Positions 36,918-45,927 are shown, numbered from the stretch's first letter. The stretch is 64,000 bases of DNA from Lachnospiraceae bacterium (GCA_022791815.1 JAAVZU010000098.1:1-64000); one strand, 5' to 3'. Translations and numbers: made by a program. Notes: generated from the letters alone by a model not told the origin.

Positions 36918-37290
36918 ACACAATGAATAAGGCTTTTAAATGTAACAATTAGAGGGGGTACTCTTTGATACAGCACTTACTCATTTCCTATGACATTATA
37001 ATATCATACATTCTTAACAATGTCAAACACTTTTTTAAAAAAGATTTAATTCTTTTGTAATATGTTCTTGATACCCTGTTATAATAGTTTTTTATTTCAT
37101 TTACACTAAAATCTTTTTCTATTGTACAGTATAACCATAATTTATCCCATTATACCTAAACACCAAGCTCATTAAACAATAAAAAAAGCAACAGTATTCT
37201 ACGTGTTCTTATGGTCAACGCAGTAAATGCACAGACCTGCCTGAAACTGTTACATAAAAATCTCTTACTCAAAAATCTATTATTTACAAT

Positions 37291-37470
37291 AGAACAAAGT
37301 GGGCAAGCCCACATCAACTCCCCTGCCCCTCCAATTTTGAGGGATTGCACACTTTGCGTGCCAGATGTGTGTTGCATATTTGGGGCAACCATTCTCCTTA
37401 CGCATCTATGCACATCCCAAGCGGAGCGTTTTTACTTTATAGGCCAAACTTTCCTATAAAATAAAAAAGA
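37291..37470. repeat. Family-2 structured repeat, full copy B (180 bp)
   Basis: Same order of stems as copy A (36604) with sequence changes, e.g. CCCTC/GAGGG in the second stem and TATAAAATAAAAAAG at the end. Immediately before it (37213-37252) is a partial GTAAC-family remnant with the GCAGTAAATGC loop and CTGAAACTGTTAC end. Confidence 0.7.
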
Positions 37471-37499
37471 ATCCTTATAACAGATTCTTTTTTATACAC

Positions 37500-37582
37500 T
37501 GCGGAGTATGGGACTTGAACCCACACGTCTCAGAGACACATGATCCTTAGTCATGCCTGTCTGCCAATTCCAGCAACTCCGC
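37500..37582 (-). tRNA. tRNA-Leu(AAG)
   Basis: Class II tRNA with a long variable arm. Acceptor GCGGAGT pairs with ACTCCGC; D-arm GGAATTGGCAGACA is leucine-type; anticodon stem CATGA/TCATG encloses CTAAGGA, giving anticodon AAG; T-arm contains GGTTCAAGTCC. CCA is not encoded. A34 suggests inosine modification. Confidence 0.92.
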
Positions 37583-37605
37583 ATTTTCTATTCTAAATAG
37601 AAAAA

Positions 37606-37677
37606 CTCCCCGAGTTGGGCTCGAACCAACAACCCCACGGTTAACAGCCGTGTGCTCTACCATTGAGCTATCGAGGA
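37606..37677 (-). tRNA. tRNA-Asn(GTT)
   Basis: Acceptor TCCTCGA pairs with TCGGGGA (one G-T), anticodon loop CTGTTAA in stem CGG.../...CCG gives GTT, T-loop GGTTCGAGCCC. CCA not encoded. Lies 23 bases upstream of tRNA-Leu, probably one transcript. Confidence 0.95.
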
Positions 37678-37786
37678 ATATATCTTAGTGACCCATTCAC
37701 TAACATAGTATAGGATATCACATTTTCAATTAACTGTCAAGATTTTTTTCTAATTTATTACATTCAGCTACAGAAAAGTATATTAA

Positions 37787-38356
37787 CTATTTTAATTTAA
37801 AATATGTATTGGATGGTATTCCATCACCATTATAACGCAGTTCACATTTTTTCACTTTTATATCCTTTGGAACCTCAAAAAAAAGACATCCCGTTTTTTT
37901 ATAATTAGCATCCATGAAACGATTATTTGATATCAAATCGTAATCATCCGTTTTACTGCTAGTTATCAAAGTTGGAATATATTCTTCCCCATCTGGACCA
38001 ATTAACTGAAAATATCCCAAGCTAAAAGATGTTGAATCATCTTTCGTATTTTTCAAGGTAACATTTATAATAGCAAATGTATTCCCCTCTTTTTTTGGTT
38101 TATAGTACAACATACCTGATGTAATCTTTGCTTTCTTTGAAACACTATTTACTTTCATATTCACATCAGATGTAATCTCAGCTTTCTTCTTTAGATCGAT
38201 CAAAACTTTTGGTTCCTCTGTAGGTTCTATAGTTGGTGCCGCAGTTACCTCTTGGGTAGTCTGTACTTCTGCATCTCTATTTCCAGTTGTAGTGCCACAT
38301 GAAGTAATTACCACACTCATCATTGCGATAATTACTCCTGTTGTAAATTTTTTCAT
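37787..38356 (-). CDS. Lipoprotein with DUF4352-like domain
   Basis: 189 residues. Lipobox ITSC (Cys20) for membrane anchoring outside, then a Thr/Glu/Pro spacer (28-50) and a beta-rich domain: AIINVTLKNTKDDSTSFSL, FQLIGPDGEEY, and GCLFFEVPKDIKVKKCELRY near the end, the pattern of DUF4352 immunoglobulin-like domains. Function unknown. Monocistronic, between the tRNAs and rplT. Confidence 0.75.
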   Translation of the reverse strand: MKKFTTGVIIAMMSVVITSCGTTTGNRDAEVQTTQEVTAAPTIEPTEEPKVLIDLKKKAEITSDVNMKVNSVSKKAKITSGMLYYKPKKEGNTFAIINVTLKNTKDDSTSFSLGYFQLIGPDGEEYIPTLITSSKTDDYDLISNNRFMDANYKKTGCLFFEVPKDIKVKKCELRYNGDGIPSNTYFKLK

Positions 38357-38477
38357 CTTAGTCGTATTCCTTTCCCAATAATTTTTATACCATTTTCAAT
38401 GGTATCATTATAAGCCCAAGTGTTACTTATCCCACATTTTATATTCATATAACTGTGCCAGACTTACACAATAAAAT

Positions 38478-38512
38478 ACTCCCTCCAAATTTTTAAATCA
38501 AATGAAGGGAGA
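38478..38512 (-). terminator. infC-rpmI-rplT operon terminator
   Basis: CTCCCTTCATTTGA / AAATTTGGAGGGAG stem on the minus strand, 24 bases after the rplT stop, followed by TATTTTATT. Confidence 0.7.
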
Positions 38513-38535
38513 TTAAGTATACTTTAATCAACAAG

Positions 38536-38892
38536 TTACGCTAATTTTCCTTTAGCAACTTCTACTAATGCTGTAAATCCTTCTGGATCATTGATAGCCA
38601 TTTCAGATAACATTTTTCTATTCACCTGAACATCTGCTAACTTTAATCCATACATAAACTTGCTGTATGATAATCCATTCATTCTTGCTGCAGCATTGAT
38701 ACGGGCAATCCATAATTGTCTAAATTGTCTCTTTCTCTGCTTTCTACCTGCGAAAGATTCTGTTAATGCTCTCATTACAGACTGTTTTGCAACTCTGTAC
38801 TGTTTAGAACGAGCTCCTCTATAACCTTTTGCTAATTTTAATACTCTATTGTGTTTTTTCTTAGCGTTCAATCCGCCTTTTACTCTTGCCAT
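38536..38892 (-). CDS. rplT: 50S ribosomal protein bL20
   Basis: 118 residues, normal length. Binds 23S rRNA early in 50S assembly and represses its own operon by binding the leader. Conserved [47 protein letters not shown]-type rRNA-binding segment, and [21 protein letters not shown]. Third gene of infC-rpmI-rplT, 30 bases after rpmI. Confidence 0.98.
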   Translation of the reverse strand: MARVKGGLNAKKKHNRVLKLAKGYRGARSKQYRVAKQSVMRALTESFAGRKQRKRQFRQLWIARINAAARMNGLSYSKFMYGLKLADVQVNRKMLSEMAINDPEGFTALVEVAKGKLA

Positions 38893-38922
38893 ATAACGTT
38901 CCTCCTTACTTAATCTACCAAA

Positions 38923-39120
38923 TTATAAATATGGTAAAATTTTCTTCATTGTCTTAACATTAGTTGCATCTACAGTAGTAGCTTTTCTAAGATTTCTCTT
39001 AACTTTTGCAGATTTCTTAGTTAAGATATGTCTTTTGTATGCTTTATTTCTTTTTAATTTACCTGTTCCTGTTACTTTAAAACGCTTTGCTGCTGCTCTT
39101 TTTGTTTTTAATTTTGGCAT
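38923..39120 (-). CDS. rpmI: 50S ribosomal protein bL35
   Basis: 65 residues from ATG 39120 behind AAGGAGG; an upstream in-frame start is rejected because [20 protein letters not shown] is the family N-terminus. Basic, assembles into the 50S subunit. Middle gene of the operon. Confidence 0.97.
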   Translation of the reverse strand: MPKLKTKRAAAKRFKVTGTGKLKRNKAYKRHILTKKSAKVKRNLRKATTVDATNVKTMKKILPYL

Positions 39121-39237
39121 AATATTTCCTCCTTGTTCTTTCAAAACTAATGGTTTTGTTTCTTAAATATGGTAAACAACTATTCCAGATTTCATCTTAT
39201 GACGACTCTGTTAATTGTCTTATGCATACTCTGCATC

Positions 39238-39744
39238 TTATCTTTTTTCTCCCAAAAACATAATCATACTTCTTCCTTCCAACTTTGCAGGTTTTTCAAT
39301 CACTGCAACGTCTTCTAATTTCTTAAAGAAGTCTTCTAGTATCTGTTTGCCCACTCCCATATGTGCCATTTCACGACCACGGAAACGCAGGGCAACTTTT
39401 ACCTTATCTCCCTTAGAAAGAAATTTTCTTACTTGATTTGCTTTGGTATTTAAATCATTCACATCAATATTAGGAGATAGACGAATCTCTTTCACTTCTG
39501 TAACTTTTTGTTTCTTCTTTGCTTCTTTTTCTTTACGAGCCAGCTCGTAACGATACTTACCATAATCCACAATCTTACAAACTGGTGGTTTTGCATTTGG
39601 TGCAATCTTCACCAAGTCCAAATCAGCTTCACGGGCAAGCTTCATCGCATCTTTTGAAGACATAACACCTAACTGCTCACCGTCTTCTCCAATCAATCGT
39701 ACTTCCCTATCTCTAATCTGTTCATTAATCATTAATTCGCTAAT
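39238..39744 (-). CDS. infC: Translation initiation factor IF-3, ATT start
   Basis: 168 residues if translation starts at ATT 39744, 9 bases after GGAGG; the in-frame ATG at 39732 has no ribosome site. AUU starts are known for infC and allow IF-3 to repress its own translation. N-domain INEQIRDREVRLIGEDGEQL, basic linker KEKEAKKKQKV, C-domain KEIRLSPNIDVNDLNTKANQ and KVALRFRGREMAHMGVG. Keeps 30S subunits free and proofs initiator tRNA. First gene of infC-rpmI-rplT. Confidence 0.93.
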   Translation of the reverse strand: MSELMINEQIRDREVRLIGEDGEQLGVMSSKDAMKLAREADLDLVKIAPNAKPPVCKIVDYGKYRYELARKEKEAKKKQKVTEVKEIRLSPNIDVNDLNTKANQVRKFLSKGDKVKVALRFRGREMAHMGVGKQILEDFFKKLEDVAVIEKPAKLEGRSMIMFLGEKR

Positions 39745-40044
39745 AGTTGTGCACCTCCATCACATTGTTTCATAACTTAGAACTTACACCTATACTTAGG
39801 CAGCTCTTCTCTCCTTACAAGCATATAATATCATACTTTAGAATACATAAATGTGCATTCATTTTTATCTAACCAGACAACTAATAATGCATCCAATTAA
39901 ACAAAAAACGTGGACAGCACACACTATCCACGTATTATCTCAATTGTTCCTTCTAATAATTTGAAACCTGACCTAAGTAACTGCCCCTTGCGTCCTTAGG
40001 TGAGAGTGGATACTCTGCTTGTATATCATATTCTTTTTAACAAC
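39745..40044 (-). promoter_or_regulatory. L20-type leader with attenuator upstream of infC
   Basis: About 300 bases of untranslated leader. The segment around 39970-40025 (CAAGCAGAGTATCCACTCTC, then ACCTAAGGACGCAAGG) resembles the L20 leader of Firmicutes, which mimics the 23S L20 site. It is followed by a terminator ACGTGGATAG/CTGTCCACGT (39908-39933) with six T on the minus strand. bL20 binding should favour termination. Family match is from memory. Confidence 0.65.
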
Positions 40045-40050
40045 TGTAAT

Positions 40051-40079
40051 AGTTTATCATAACTATTATATATTGTCAA
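40051..40079 (-). promoter_or_regulatory. infC operon promoter
   Basis: On the minus strand TTGACA (40079-40074), 17-bp spacer, TAAACT (40056-40051). It starts just 6 bases past the thrS stop codon, giving the long regulated leader. Confidence 0.7.
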
Positions 40080-40084
40080 TAGTT

Positions 40085-42040
40085 TTATTTATTTTGTTCC
40101 TCAACCTTACGAATCTCTTTTGTACGAATTTCTTTGCATATTTCGTCAATAAAGACATCTAAAGACTTTTGTCCTTCATCCCCTAAATAACGGCTGCGTA
40201 CAGACACCAAACCCTCTTCTTCCTCTTTCTGTCCTACAACCAACATATATGGCACTCTTGCAAGCCTTGTTTCACGGATTTTATATCCAATCTTTTCAGA
40301 ACGTTGATCTACAGTACAAAGAATTCCATTCTCTTTAAGCTTTTCTTCCACTGTTTTTGCATAATCATGATACTTTTCAGAAATCGGCAAGATACGGACT
40401 TGCTCTGGACATAACCATGTTGGGAACAAGCCTGCATATTTTTCAATTAACCATGCAAGTGTTCTTTCATAACATCCCATGCTGGTTCTGTGAATAATAT
40501 ATGGACGAACTTTATCTCCATTCTGGTCTACATAATACATATCAAATTGTTCTGCTAAAATAGCATCCCATTGAATGGTAATCATTGTATCCTCTTTTCC
40601 ATATACATTTTTCGCTTGAATGTCTACTTTAGGACCATAGAAAGCAGCTTCTCCTTCTTCTTCATAGAATGGAATTTCTAATTCATTCAACACATTACGA
40701 ATTCTTTGTTGTGTCTCTTCCCATACTTCTGCAGTTCCAATATATTTTTCTTTATTATTAGGATCCCATTTTGACAAGCGGTAAGTTACATCCTCTTCTA
40801 CGCCTAAAGTTCTAAGACAGTGCCTTGCTAAATCCAAACATCCCTTAAATTCCTCGTCCATCTGATCTGGTCTTACAATCAAATGCCCCTCTGAAATAGT
40901 AAACTGGCGGACTCTTGTCAATCCATGCATTTCTCCTGATTCTTCTTTACGGAACAAGGTGGATGTCTCTCCATAACGGAGTGGCAAATCTCTATAAGAC
41001 TTCTGGCTTGCTTTATATACATAATACTGGAAAGGACATGTCATTGGACGAAGTGCAAATACTTCTTTATCCTTTTCTTCATCTCCAAGAATAAACATGG
41101 AATCCTGATAATGATCCCAATGCCCGGAAATGCGATACAAATCACTCTTTGCCATAAGCGGAGTTCTTGTACGTACATAGCCACGTTTTTCCTCCTCATC
41201 CTCAATCCATCTTTGTAAAGTCTGGATCATTTTTGTACCTTTTGGCATAAGAAGCGGCAATCCCTGTCCAATTACATCAACGGTAGTAAATAATTCCATT
41301 TCTCTTCCAAGTTTATTATGATCACGCTTTTTGATATCTTCTAAGTGTTCCATATAAGCATCTAAATCCGCTTTCTTAGTAAATGCAGTACCATAAATAC
41401 GTGTAAGCATCTTATTCTTTTCATCACCTCTCCAGTATGCACCAGATGAAGATATGAGCTTAAATGCCTTAACTCCCTTTGTACTCATTAAATGAGGTCC
41501 TGCACATAAATCCACAAATTCTCCCTGCTGATAGAAAGAAATCTCTTCACCTTCTGGCAAATCCTCAATTAATTCAACTTTGTATGGCTCATCTTTTTCT
41601 TTCATCAATGCAATAGCCTCTTCTCTTGGAAGAGTAAATCTGTCAATTTTTGCTCCCTCCTTGATTACCTTTTTCATTTCTGCTTCAATTTTATCTAAAG
41701 CCTCTCTATCAAAAGGTTCACAATCAAAATCATAATAAAATCCATCATCAATAGAAGGTCCAATTGCTAATTTTGCATTTGGATACAATCTCTTTACAGC
41801 TTCTGCAAGAATATGGGAAGTGGTATGACGATATGCTGCAGCCCCTTCTTTATCCTGAAACGTTAAAATACTGAGTTCACAATCCTCTTTTACTACATGG
41901 CGTAAATCTACAACCTGCCCATTTACCATTCCTGCAGTTGCCATTCTTGCCAAACCCTCACTAATATCACTGGCAATATCTAAAACGGACATCGGATTCT
42001 GATATTCTTTTTGTGTTCCATCTTTTAAAACAATCTTCAT
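40085..42040 (-). CDS. thrS: Threonyl-tRNA synthetase
   Basis: 651 residues. N-terminal TGS domain (1-60), editing domain with HTTSHILAEAVKRLYPNAKL and the GAYWRGDEKNKMLTRIYG zinc-like segment, class II catalytic core with motif 2 FRKEESGEMHGLTRVRQF, Zn-binding Cys in RPMTCPFQYYVYK, motif 3 IHRTSMGCYERTLAWLIE, and the anticodon-binding domain at the C-terminus. Charges tRNA-Thr. Controlled by a T-box (42241-42500); a family-2 repeat sits between T-box and start. Confidence 0.98.
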   Translation of the reverse strand: MKIVLKDGTQKEYQNPMSVLDIASDISEGLARMATAGMVNGQVVDLRHVVKEDCELSILTFQDKEGAAAYRHTTSHILAEAVKRLYPNAKLAIGPSIDDGFYYDFDCEPFDREALDKIEAEMKKVIKEGAKIDRFTLPREEAIALMKEKDEPYKVELIEDLPEGEEISFYQQGEFVDLCAGPHLMSTKGVKAFKLISSSGAYWRGDEKNKMLTRIYGTAFTKKADLDAYMEHLEDIKKRDHNKLGREMELFTTVDVIGQGLPLLMPKGTKMIQTLQRWIEDEEEKRGYVRTRTPLMAKSDLYRISGHWDHYQDSMFILGDEEKDKEVFALRPMTCPFQYYVYKASQKSYRDLPLRYGETSTLFRKEESGEMHGLTRVRQFTISEGHLIVRPDQMDEEFKGCLDLARHCLRTLGVEEDVTYRLSKWDPNNKEKYIGTAEVWEETQQRIRNVLNELEIPFYEEEGEAAFYGPKVDIQAKNVYGKEDTMITIQWDAILAEQFDMYYVDQNGDKVRPYIIHRTSMGCYERTLAWLIEKYAGLFPTWLCPEQVRILPISEKYHDYAKTVEEKLKENGILCTVDQRSEKIGYKIRETRLARVPYMLVVGQKEEEEGLVSVRSRYLGDEGQKSLDVFIDEICKEIRTKEIRKVEEQNK

Positions 42041-42063
42041 CTCTTTTTACTCCTTTCAAACAT

Positions 42064-42245
42064 TGAACAAAGTGGGTAATCCCACATCAACTTCCCTTAA
42101 CCCCTCACTTATGAGGGGATTGCACACTTTGCGTGCCAGATGCGTGTTGCATGTTTTTTGCAACAATATTCCTTACGCATCTGTGCACATCCCCAGCGGA
42201 GCGTTTTTGCTTTATAGGACAAACTTTGCCTATAAAGCAAAAAAG
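42064..42245. repeat. Family-2 structured repeat, full copy C, inside the thrS leader
   Basis: Matches copies A and B over their length (GAACAAAGTGGG..., CCCCTCA/TGAGGGG, GATGCGT/ACGCATC, GTTGCA/TGCAAC, TTGCTTTATAGG/CCTATAAAGCAA). It begins at the T-run of the T-box terminator and ends 23 bases before the thrS ATG, so every read-through transcript carries it. Confidence 0.72.
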
Positions 42246-42500
42246 TCCCTTTCGGTAAAATACCGAAAGGGACGAATATACGAAATACCGCGGTTCCACC
42301 CTTCTTATTATAGTTAGATAACTATAACCACTTCATTCTGACTATAACGGTGTCACCGAGCTGGTTTACAGCTACTCCGAGGTGGTCTTCAGATATATCC
42401 TATTAAAGCAATCACACCATATCTGCTTCTCTCTGAAATATTCCATATCCTACTCTTCTCATCTATGCATTCTCACAATATATCATTCTCTTACTGATTT
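42241..42500 (-). promoter_or_regulatory. T-box riboswitch, threonine-specific
   Basis: The T-box sequence AGGGTGGAACCGCGG lies at 42290-42304 on the minus strand and can pair as antiterminator; the terminator GTCCCTTTCGGT/ACCGAAAGGGAC plus TTTTTT spans 42241-42275. In Stem I an AGAGAG motif is followed by GAAG-ACC-A, placing specifier ACC (Thr) at 42386-42384. Uncharged tRNA-Thr should allow thrS expression. Confidence 0.93.
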
Positions 42501-42502
42501 TC

Positions 42503-42531
42503 ATTATATGCATTCTTATTTTTTTTGTCAA
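42503..42531 (-). promoter_or_regulatory. thrS promoter
   Basis: Minus strand TTGACA (42531-42526), 17 bp, TATAAT (42508-42503): a consensus vegetative promoter just ahead of the T-box leader. Confidence 0.88.
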
Positions 42532-42553
42532 GTAAATTCTCCACTTTTCGCTA

Positions 42554-43042
42554 CTAGCAATTACTTACATTTGATTTTCCATTTTCATCTAAGCCTAAAT
42601 ATTCTTCCAGGATTCCTGCTGCCTCACGTATTAGTTGAATACATGGTCTTTTTTTGTAATAATTCTCTGTTCTTTCCTCTGGCTTTGTATCTGTAAAATC
42701 TTTCTTTTTATCTAACCCTAATAGCTCCCTGCAAATAATAGACCCACCACTCTTTTTTTTAAACTCTGTTGCCAATCTTTGTACTGTATCATAATTTGCT
42801 TTTTTTCCTTCGGGATCTCTTCCCTTGATAGTGCCACATTCTAGTCCCGCAACTAAAAGCATTCCTGATACTGTCCCACATACTTCTCTCATTCTTCCCA
42901 TTCCAGCACCAAATGAACTTGATATACGAAGTGCCAATTCCTGATCCAACCCATATATATCCGAAAATGCCAAAAATACAGACTGGGAACAATTATACCC
43001 TTCTCGAAATAGTTGTTCTGCCTGGTCTTGTCTTTTTCCCAT
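42554..43042 (-). CDS. C_GCAxxG_C_C family protein (redox/Cys-rich, unknown role)
   Basis: 162 residues, ATG 43042 with AGGAG 8 bases before it. Cys in EGYNCSQSVFLAF, SSFGAGMGRMREVCGTVSGM, LECGT and a late CREL/PCIQL pair follow the C_GCAxxG_C_C (putative redox-active) family pattern. These small proteins are common in anaerobes and often near oxidoreductases; function unknown. Confidence 0.82.
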   Translation of the reverse strand: MGKRQDQAEQLFREGYNCSQSVFLAFSDIYGLDQELALRISSSFGAGMGRMREVCGTVSGMLLVAGLECGTIKGRDPEGKKANYDTVQRLATEFKKKSGGSIICRELLGLDKKKDFTDTKPEERTENYYKKRPCIQLIREAAGILEEYLGLDENGKSNVSNC

Positions 43043-43132
43043 ACTCATCACTCCTATCATAATATAAATGGGTAACTGCAATTACAGTTACCCACCTTAT
43101 CACCATTTATACAAATACTCTTTCCAAAATAC

Positions 43133-44719
43133 TTATCCTATTGTACCATCATCATCATCATTTTTGGGTTCTTCTGGAACTTTTGTTGGTACTGGGGCCT
43201 TTGTTACCACTGGGGCTTTGGTTGGTTCTGGTGCTTTTGTTATTACTGGTGCTTTTGTTATTACTGGTGCTTTCGTTACCACTGGGGCTTTGGTTGGTTT
43301 TGGTTCATTTGTTACTACTGGGGCTATTGTTGAATTATCTATTGGGTTGGCTGGCTGCTCTGTTACCACTGGTGTTCTTGCCACAGTAGGTGCTTTTGTT
43401 GCTGCTGGTACATAAGGTGCATAAGTTCGTGGACTTGGATTATAAGTTGTCACTGGAACCACAGCCTGTGGATGGATAGTGATTATATCCCCTACACCAT
43501 CTCCATAAATGAAATTCCATAATTCTCTATTGTTTGTGTCGAAATCCAGCACTAAAGAAGCTCCGCAATACAATGTCTGACCTGTATAAGCTCCATTGAT
43601 TGGAATTCGCTTTTGTTCAATTTCAGGAATTCCCATTTGTAAAACAGCTTTCGCATAATTTAAAATATCCATTTTCTTTATGTTAGTTGAAACATATGGT
43701 AATAATTGATTAACCAGACTTACAGCATCAACTACACTTAAATCTTTTACCTTGGAATAAACTTGTGAAAGTACTGCTCTTTGTCTATATGTTCTACCAA
43801 AGTCATCATTCTCGCCATTAATCGCTGCTCTTTTTCTAACACGGCAATATCCAAGTGCCTGAGTTCCTGTGGCAATTTGTTTACCTGGAACTACATTTCT
43901 CTGACTTTTATCACTAATGTAATTCGTTGTATTCAAATACTGTGCCTCTACTTCTGTAAGTTCGATTTCCACACCACCTAATTCATCAATTAATTTTCGG
44001 AAACCTGCAAAATTTACTCGGACATAACCATCTAATTGTATTCCGAAATTCTGTTCAATTGTACTTGCAAGCAACTCTCCCCCTCCATGAGAAAATGCTG
44101 CATTCAATTTGTTATCCCGATATCCTGGAATAGAAACATAACAATCCCGCATAATAGACACCAATTTTAATGTTTTATATTCTGTATTCAAACTTGCGAT
44201 CATCATACTATCAGATCTACCATTGGCATTTCCACTACCAATTGCTTCTTCTCCGATTAATAGGATGTTTATTACTTGTTCATCCAGCTTAATCTGATCC
44301 TCTGTTCTAGGTGGTAAAGTTTCTTGTGCAGCAAGTTCTTCTGCAGTTAAATCTGTTTGTGCTTTTTCTGATTCATCTAAATAGTTTATCCGAAATAAAA
44401 AGTAACTAACAAAAATAACACAAAGCATTGCAACTGTACCAACTGTTGTACCTAGTGCCACTAAAACCTTCTTTTTAACACTCCACCTATTCTTTTTACC
44501 ACCTTGAACATCCCATTCATCATAATCTTCTTCAAAATCTAATTCTTTCTTGTCTGTTACCTCAGAAACAGAATTTGATAAATAAGCTTCTAACTCCTCT
44601 GAATCATCAAAATCTAAACTGTCATATTTCTCCTGCTGGTTTAACCCCTCTTCTGAATTTATATTCTTTTTTGAGGATTTTCTTTTTCCACTGCCATTAT
44701 TTTCTTTACGTAAACTCAT
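43133..44719 (-). CDS. LytR-CpsA-Psr family cell-wall ligase
   Basis: 528 residues. Cytoplasmic acidic N-terminus (1-85), one transmembrane helix (about 88-112), then the LCP domain: SDSMMIASLNTEYKTLKLVSIMRDCYVSIPGYRDNKLN shows the Asp and Arg residues that bind the polyprenyl pyrophosphate, with AAFSHGGGELLASTIEQNFG and VDAVSLVNQ. LCP proteins attach teichoic acids or polysaccharides to peptidoglycan. The C-terminus (about 440-515) is an unusual run of PTKAP/VTKAP-type repeats, probably wall-spanning. Confidence 0.9.
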   Translation of the reverse strand: MSLRKENNGSGKRKSSKKNINSEEGLNQQEKYDSLDFDDSEELEAYLSNSVSEVTDKKELDFEEDYDEWDVQGGKKNRWSVKKKVLVALGTTVGTVAMLCVIFVSYFLFRINYLDESEKAQTDLTAEELAAQETLPPRTEDQIKLDEQVINILLIGEEAIGSGNANGRSDSMMIASLNTEYKTLKLVSIMRDCYVSIPGYRDNKLNAAFSHGGGELLASTIEQNFGIQLDGYVRVNFAGFRKLIDELGGVEIELTEVEAQYLNTTNYISDKSQRNVVPGKQIATGTQALGYCRVRKRAAINGENDDFGRTYRQRAVLSQVYSKVKDLSVVDAVSLVNQLLPYVSTNIKKMDILNYAKAVLQMGIPEIEQKRIPINGAYTGQTLYCGASLVLDFDTNNRELWNFIYGDGVGDIITIHPQAVVPVTTYNPSPRTYAPYVPAATKAPTVARTPVVTEQPANPIDNSTIAPVVTNEPKPTKAPVVTKAPVITKAPVITKAPEPTKAPVVTKAPVPTKVPEEPKNDDDDGTIG

Positions 44720-44797
44720 AATATAATTTCCTTTCCATCTATGTTTTATCTTTATCAGAATTTCTTTTCATATATTCTCTAATATCCAAGTCCCTTT

Positions 44798-45553
44798 TTA
44801 TATGTCTCCAGAAAGTTTATATTTTATCACAGCTAAAACTTCTCTGACATGATAATGTATCCACAAAATTTTATCTGTAGGGGCTGATAAACTTCCCAAA
44901 TTCTCAATACCTTGTTTTTTACCAATCTCCACTGCTCTATAAACATGAAAACTATTTGTTACAATCAACGTGCTTCCCTTCATTTCCTCCATTAGTGCAA
45001 TAGAATTTACAATATTCTCTTGGGTGTTCGTAGAAGCATCTTCTTTTATAATCCGATTTGCTTCAATTCCCTGTTTGACCATATATTGAAACATAGCCTC
45101 TGCTTCTGATATATCTTCTCCATCTCCTTGTCCACCTGATACAATTGCCTTAGTTTCTGGAAATTCCAACATATAGTTTACTGCCGCATCCAAGCGATAC
45201 CGTAAAGCTCTTGAAACCGTTGTTCCATTCACCTTAGCACCTAATACAATTAAATAATTTACATTGTCTATTTTCTTATTTTGTCCATAATATAAAATAT
45301 TACCAAAAACCACTGCAAAAATTAAAATACAAATGGTGACAAAAACTCCAATTCCTATCTTAACTCCTAAATGAAAAACTATATTGTGTCTGGTTATATA
45401 CTTTATTGCTAAAGCACATATTAAAAATATTGTTCCAATAACTAGCCATAGCCACCACAAAGATGCCTTTGGTCCTACATAACAGATCAAAAGAAACGCA
45501 TAAAAATAGCTAAGTACCCCAACTGTACACAATATATTAGATAATTTTCTCAT
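44798..45553 (-). CDS. YdcF/SanA-like membrane protein (DUF218)
   Basis: 251 residues. Three N-terminal transmembrane segments (about 7-27, 33-52, 60-85), then the DUF218 domain with YLIVLGAKVNGTTVSRALRY, IVSGGQGDGEDISEAEAM, DASTNTQENI and LIVTNSFHVYRA. ElyC/SanA/YdcF relatives act in envelope polysaccharide or lipid carrier metabolism. Located 78 bases downstream-of-strand from the LCP gene, so they may be co-expressed. Confidence 0.85.
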   Translation of the reverse strand: MRKLSNILCTVGVLSYFYAFLLICYVGPKASLWWLWLVIGTIFLICALAIKYITRHNIVFHLGVKIGIGVFVTICILIFAVVFGNILYYGQNKKIDNVNYLIVLGAKVNGTTVSRALRYRLDAAVNYMLEFPETKAIVSGGQGDGEDISEAEAMFQYMVKQGIEANRIIKEDASTNTQENIVNSIALMEEMKGSTLIVTNSFHVYRAVEIGKKQGIENLGSLSAPTDKILWIHYHVREVLAVIKYKLSGDI

Positions 45554-45740
45554 GTATACTCTCTTTCTTTCATTTGTTAATACTTTCCTGCCATACTATA
45601 TTATAATATAAATTCTTTTTTTTCAATATAAAGTATAGCTTTCTTTTATGATTCTCTCAAAACTTCTATATTTCCTATCACATCCTGTTCAAGCATGCCT
45701 GTTAAATCAATACATTCTATCATTTCAGGTGCTGGTTACT

Positions 45741-45927
45741 TCGCACTCTCATAACCACCTGCTATGTATTTGCAATCTGAGCTGTCGCTCTGGCGGCTCT
45801 ACACATCAGGTTCTTTGATATATAATAGTTGTTGTTTGCAAATAGGCATTACTATATATGAAAATTAATTGCTATGTGCCTCACACTCTCACAATCACTA
45901 ACTATATTTGTATTTCAGGCTATCGCC
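45741..45927. repeat. Degenerate direct repeats with small hairpins (family 3)
   Basis: Two related units of about 48 bases (45741-45790, 45880-45927) share CACTCTCA, CTAT(G/A)T, and end in a small hairpin: GAGC-TGTC-GCTC (45779-45790) and GGC-TATC-GCC (45918-45927), a compensated change. The first, extended to 45814, recurs at 55222-55257. The 45554-46104 gap holds nothing else recognisable. Confidence 0.5.

Noticed and set aside
37156-37413. Small minus-strand ORF in family-2 copy B (similar ORF in copy C at 42105-42299)
   Set aside because: The reading frame changes with indels between copies and follows the hairpin sequence; copy A breaks it. More likely a structured repeat than a gene.
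43150-43420. Repetitive ACTGGGGCTTT-type tract
   Set aside because: It encodes the PTKAP/VTKAP tail of the LCP protein in frame, not an independent repeat element.
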